Assembly (NCBI GenBank): GCA_018268735.1
Contig: JAFDWA010000104.1
Location: forward strand, 1 to 6,270
Direction: 5' to 3'
Origin: Actinomycetota bacterium
GTDB lineage: Bacteria; Actinomycetota; Acidimicrobiia; Acidimicrobiales; Microtrichaceae
DNA length: 6,270 nt
A program made the translations under genes and the position numbers. Within the stretch, counting starts at the first letter, position 1. Every line of letters begins with the position of its first letter. The notes under the pieces are model-generated. The model saw nothing but the letters and a program-made list of their open reading frames with translations. It was not told the DNA's origin and did no database searches. Positions 6,150 to 6,270 of the stretch are shown here, in pieces.

Positions 6150-6167
6150 GTGGGAGCGCCTGTGAGC

Positions 6168-6183
6168 GGGAACGGGTGGGAAC
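6168..6183. repeat. GGGAAC direct repeat, one helical turn apart, between divergent genes
   Basis: GGGAAC occurs at 6168-6173 and 6178-6183, 10 bp from start to start, in the middle of the space between the two facing-away -10 elements. This is where an operator controlling both genes would sit. It does not resemble a known Fur or Zur box. Confidence 0.25.
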
Positions 6184-6189
6184 CGCCGC

Positions 6190-6195
6190 TACCGT
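6190..6195 (+). promoter_or_regulatory. -10 element of the divergent gene (TACCGT), leaderless
   Basis: TACCGT is followed by 7 nt and then GTG at 6203, the same geometry as the fur promoter on the other strand. It is the main support for a gene starting at 6203. Confidence 0.45.
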
Positions 6196-6202
6196 CTCCG
6201 AC

Positions 6203-6270
6203 GTGGGTGCAGCTGGTGGGGACGGTGCTGGTGGGGACGGTGCTGGTGGGGACGGTCCCCGGCCGATGCC
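6203..6270 (+). CDS. Start of a divergent gene, truncated by the window end (hypothetical)
   Basis: From GTG 6203 the frame stays open to the last base, giving about 22 residues that begin MGAAGGDGAGGDG and end PRPMP. Support is the -10 placed 7 nt upstream and the divergent position next to the Fur-family gene. The first residues are a glycine/aspartate-rich repeat, three perfect copies of AGGDG, of no recognisable function, perhaps a flexible N-terminal tail. The alternative is that the true start is the in-frame ATG at 6266 and the repeat is untranslated. The product cannot be named; a metal-related transporter would be common beside a Fur-family gene, but nothing in the sequence shows it. 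Confidence 0.4.
   Translation, partial: MGAAGGDGAGGDGAGGDGPRPM
6212..6256 (+). repeat. Perfect 15-bp tandem repeat, three copies
   Basis: GCTGGTGGGGACGGT is repeated three times without a mismatch, and a degenerate partial unit (GGTGCA) precedes it. The period is a multiple of three, so copy-number changes would keep the frame of the putative gene starting at 6203, each unit adding Ala-Gly-Gly-Asp-Gly. Confidence 0.85.

Noticed and set aside
6212..6256. CRISPR-like or integron-like repeat
   Set aside because: The units are directly adjacent with no spacers and are only 15 bp; this is a simple tandem repeat.

Overview
The window is about 70% GC and coding-dense. Most genes use GTG starts, and the promoters carry short TANNNT-type -10 elements close to the start codons. 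The MurA (Asp in place of the catalytic Cys) and the MeaB sequence (PGWGDAVQANKAG) are of actinobacterial type. I infer a member of Actinomycetota, possibly Acidimicrobiia; the phylum is more secure than the class. There are no RNA genes, insertion sequences, CRISPR arrays or phage genes, and no gene-free stretch longer than about 115 bp.

Layout. (1) 1-1291, plus strand: the 3' part of a protein ending in a J-domain-like segment with an HPD motif, followed 16 bp later by a KANL3/Tex30-type alpha/beta hydrolase; the two look like one transcription unit. (2) 1327-2892, minus strand: a 12-TM major facilitator transporter with an unusual N-terminal soluble extension of about 130 residues, convergent with the hydrolase and divergent from murA. 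(3) 3005-5625, plus strand: murA (peptidoglycan precursor synthesis), a small NifU-C/Nfu-type Fe-S protein with its own promoter and Shine-Dalgarno, and the G-protein chaperone meaB of methylmalonyl-CoA mutase. (4) 5678-6136, minus strand: a Fur-family metalloregulator, convergent with meaB. (5) 6203-6270, plus strand: the probable start of a divergent gene that runs out of the window and whose first codons form a perfect 15-bp tandem repeat.

How the genes fit together. This is mostly a housekeeping neighbourhood: cell wall, Fe-S maturation, a cobalamin-enzyme chaperone and metal regulation. The NifU-type protein and the Fur-family regulator both concern iron or zinc, but no sequence link between them is visible. 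The most informative points are the natural Cys-to-Asp change in MurA, which predicts intrinsic fosfomycin insensitivity; the fur promoter, whose -10 lies exactly 7 nt from the GTG and so predicts a leaderless mRNA, mirrored by the divergent gene; and the MFS fusion. I do not see a convincing undescribed multi-gene system here.
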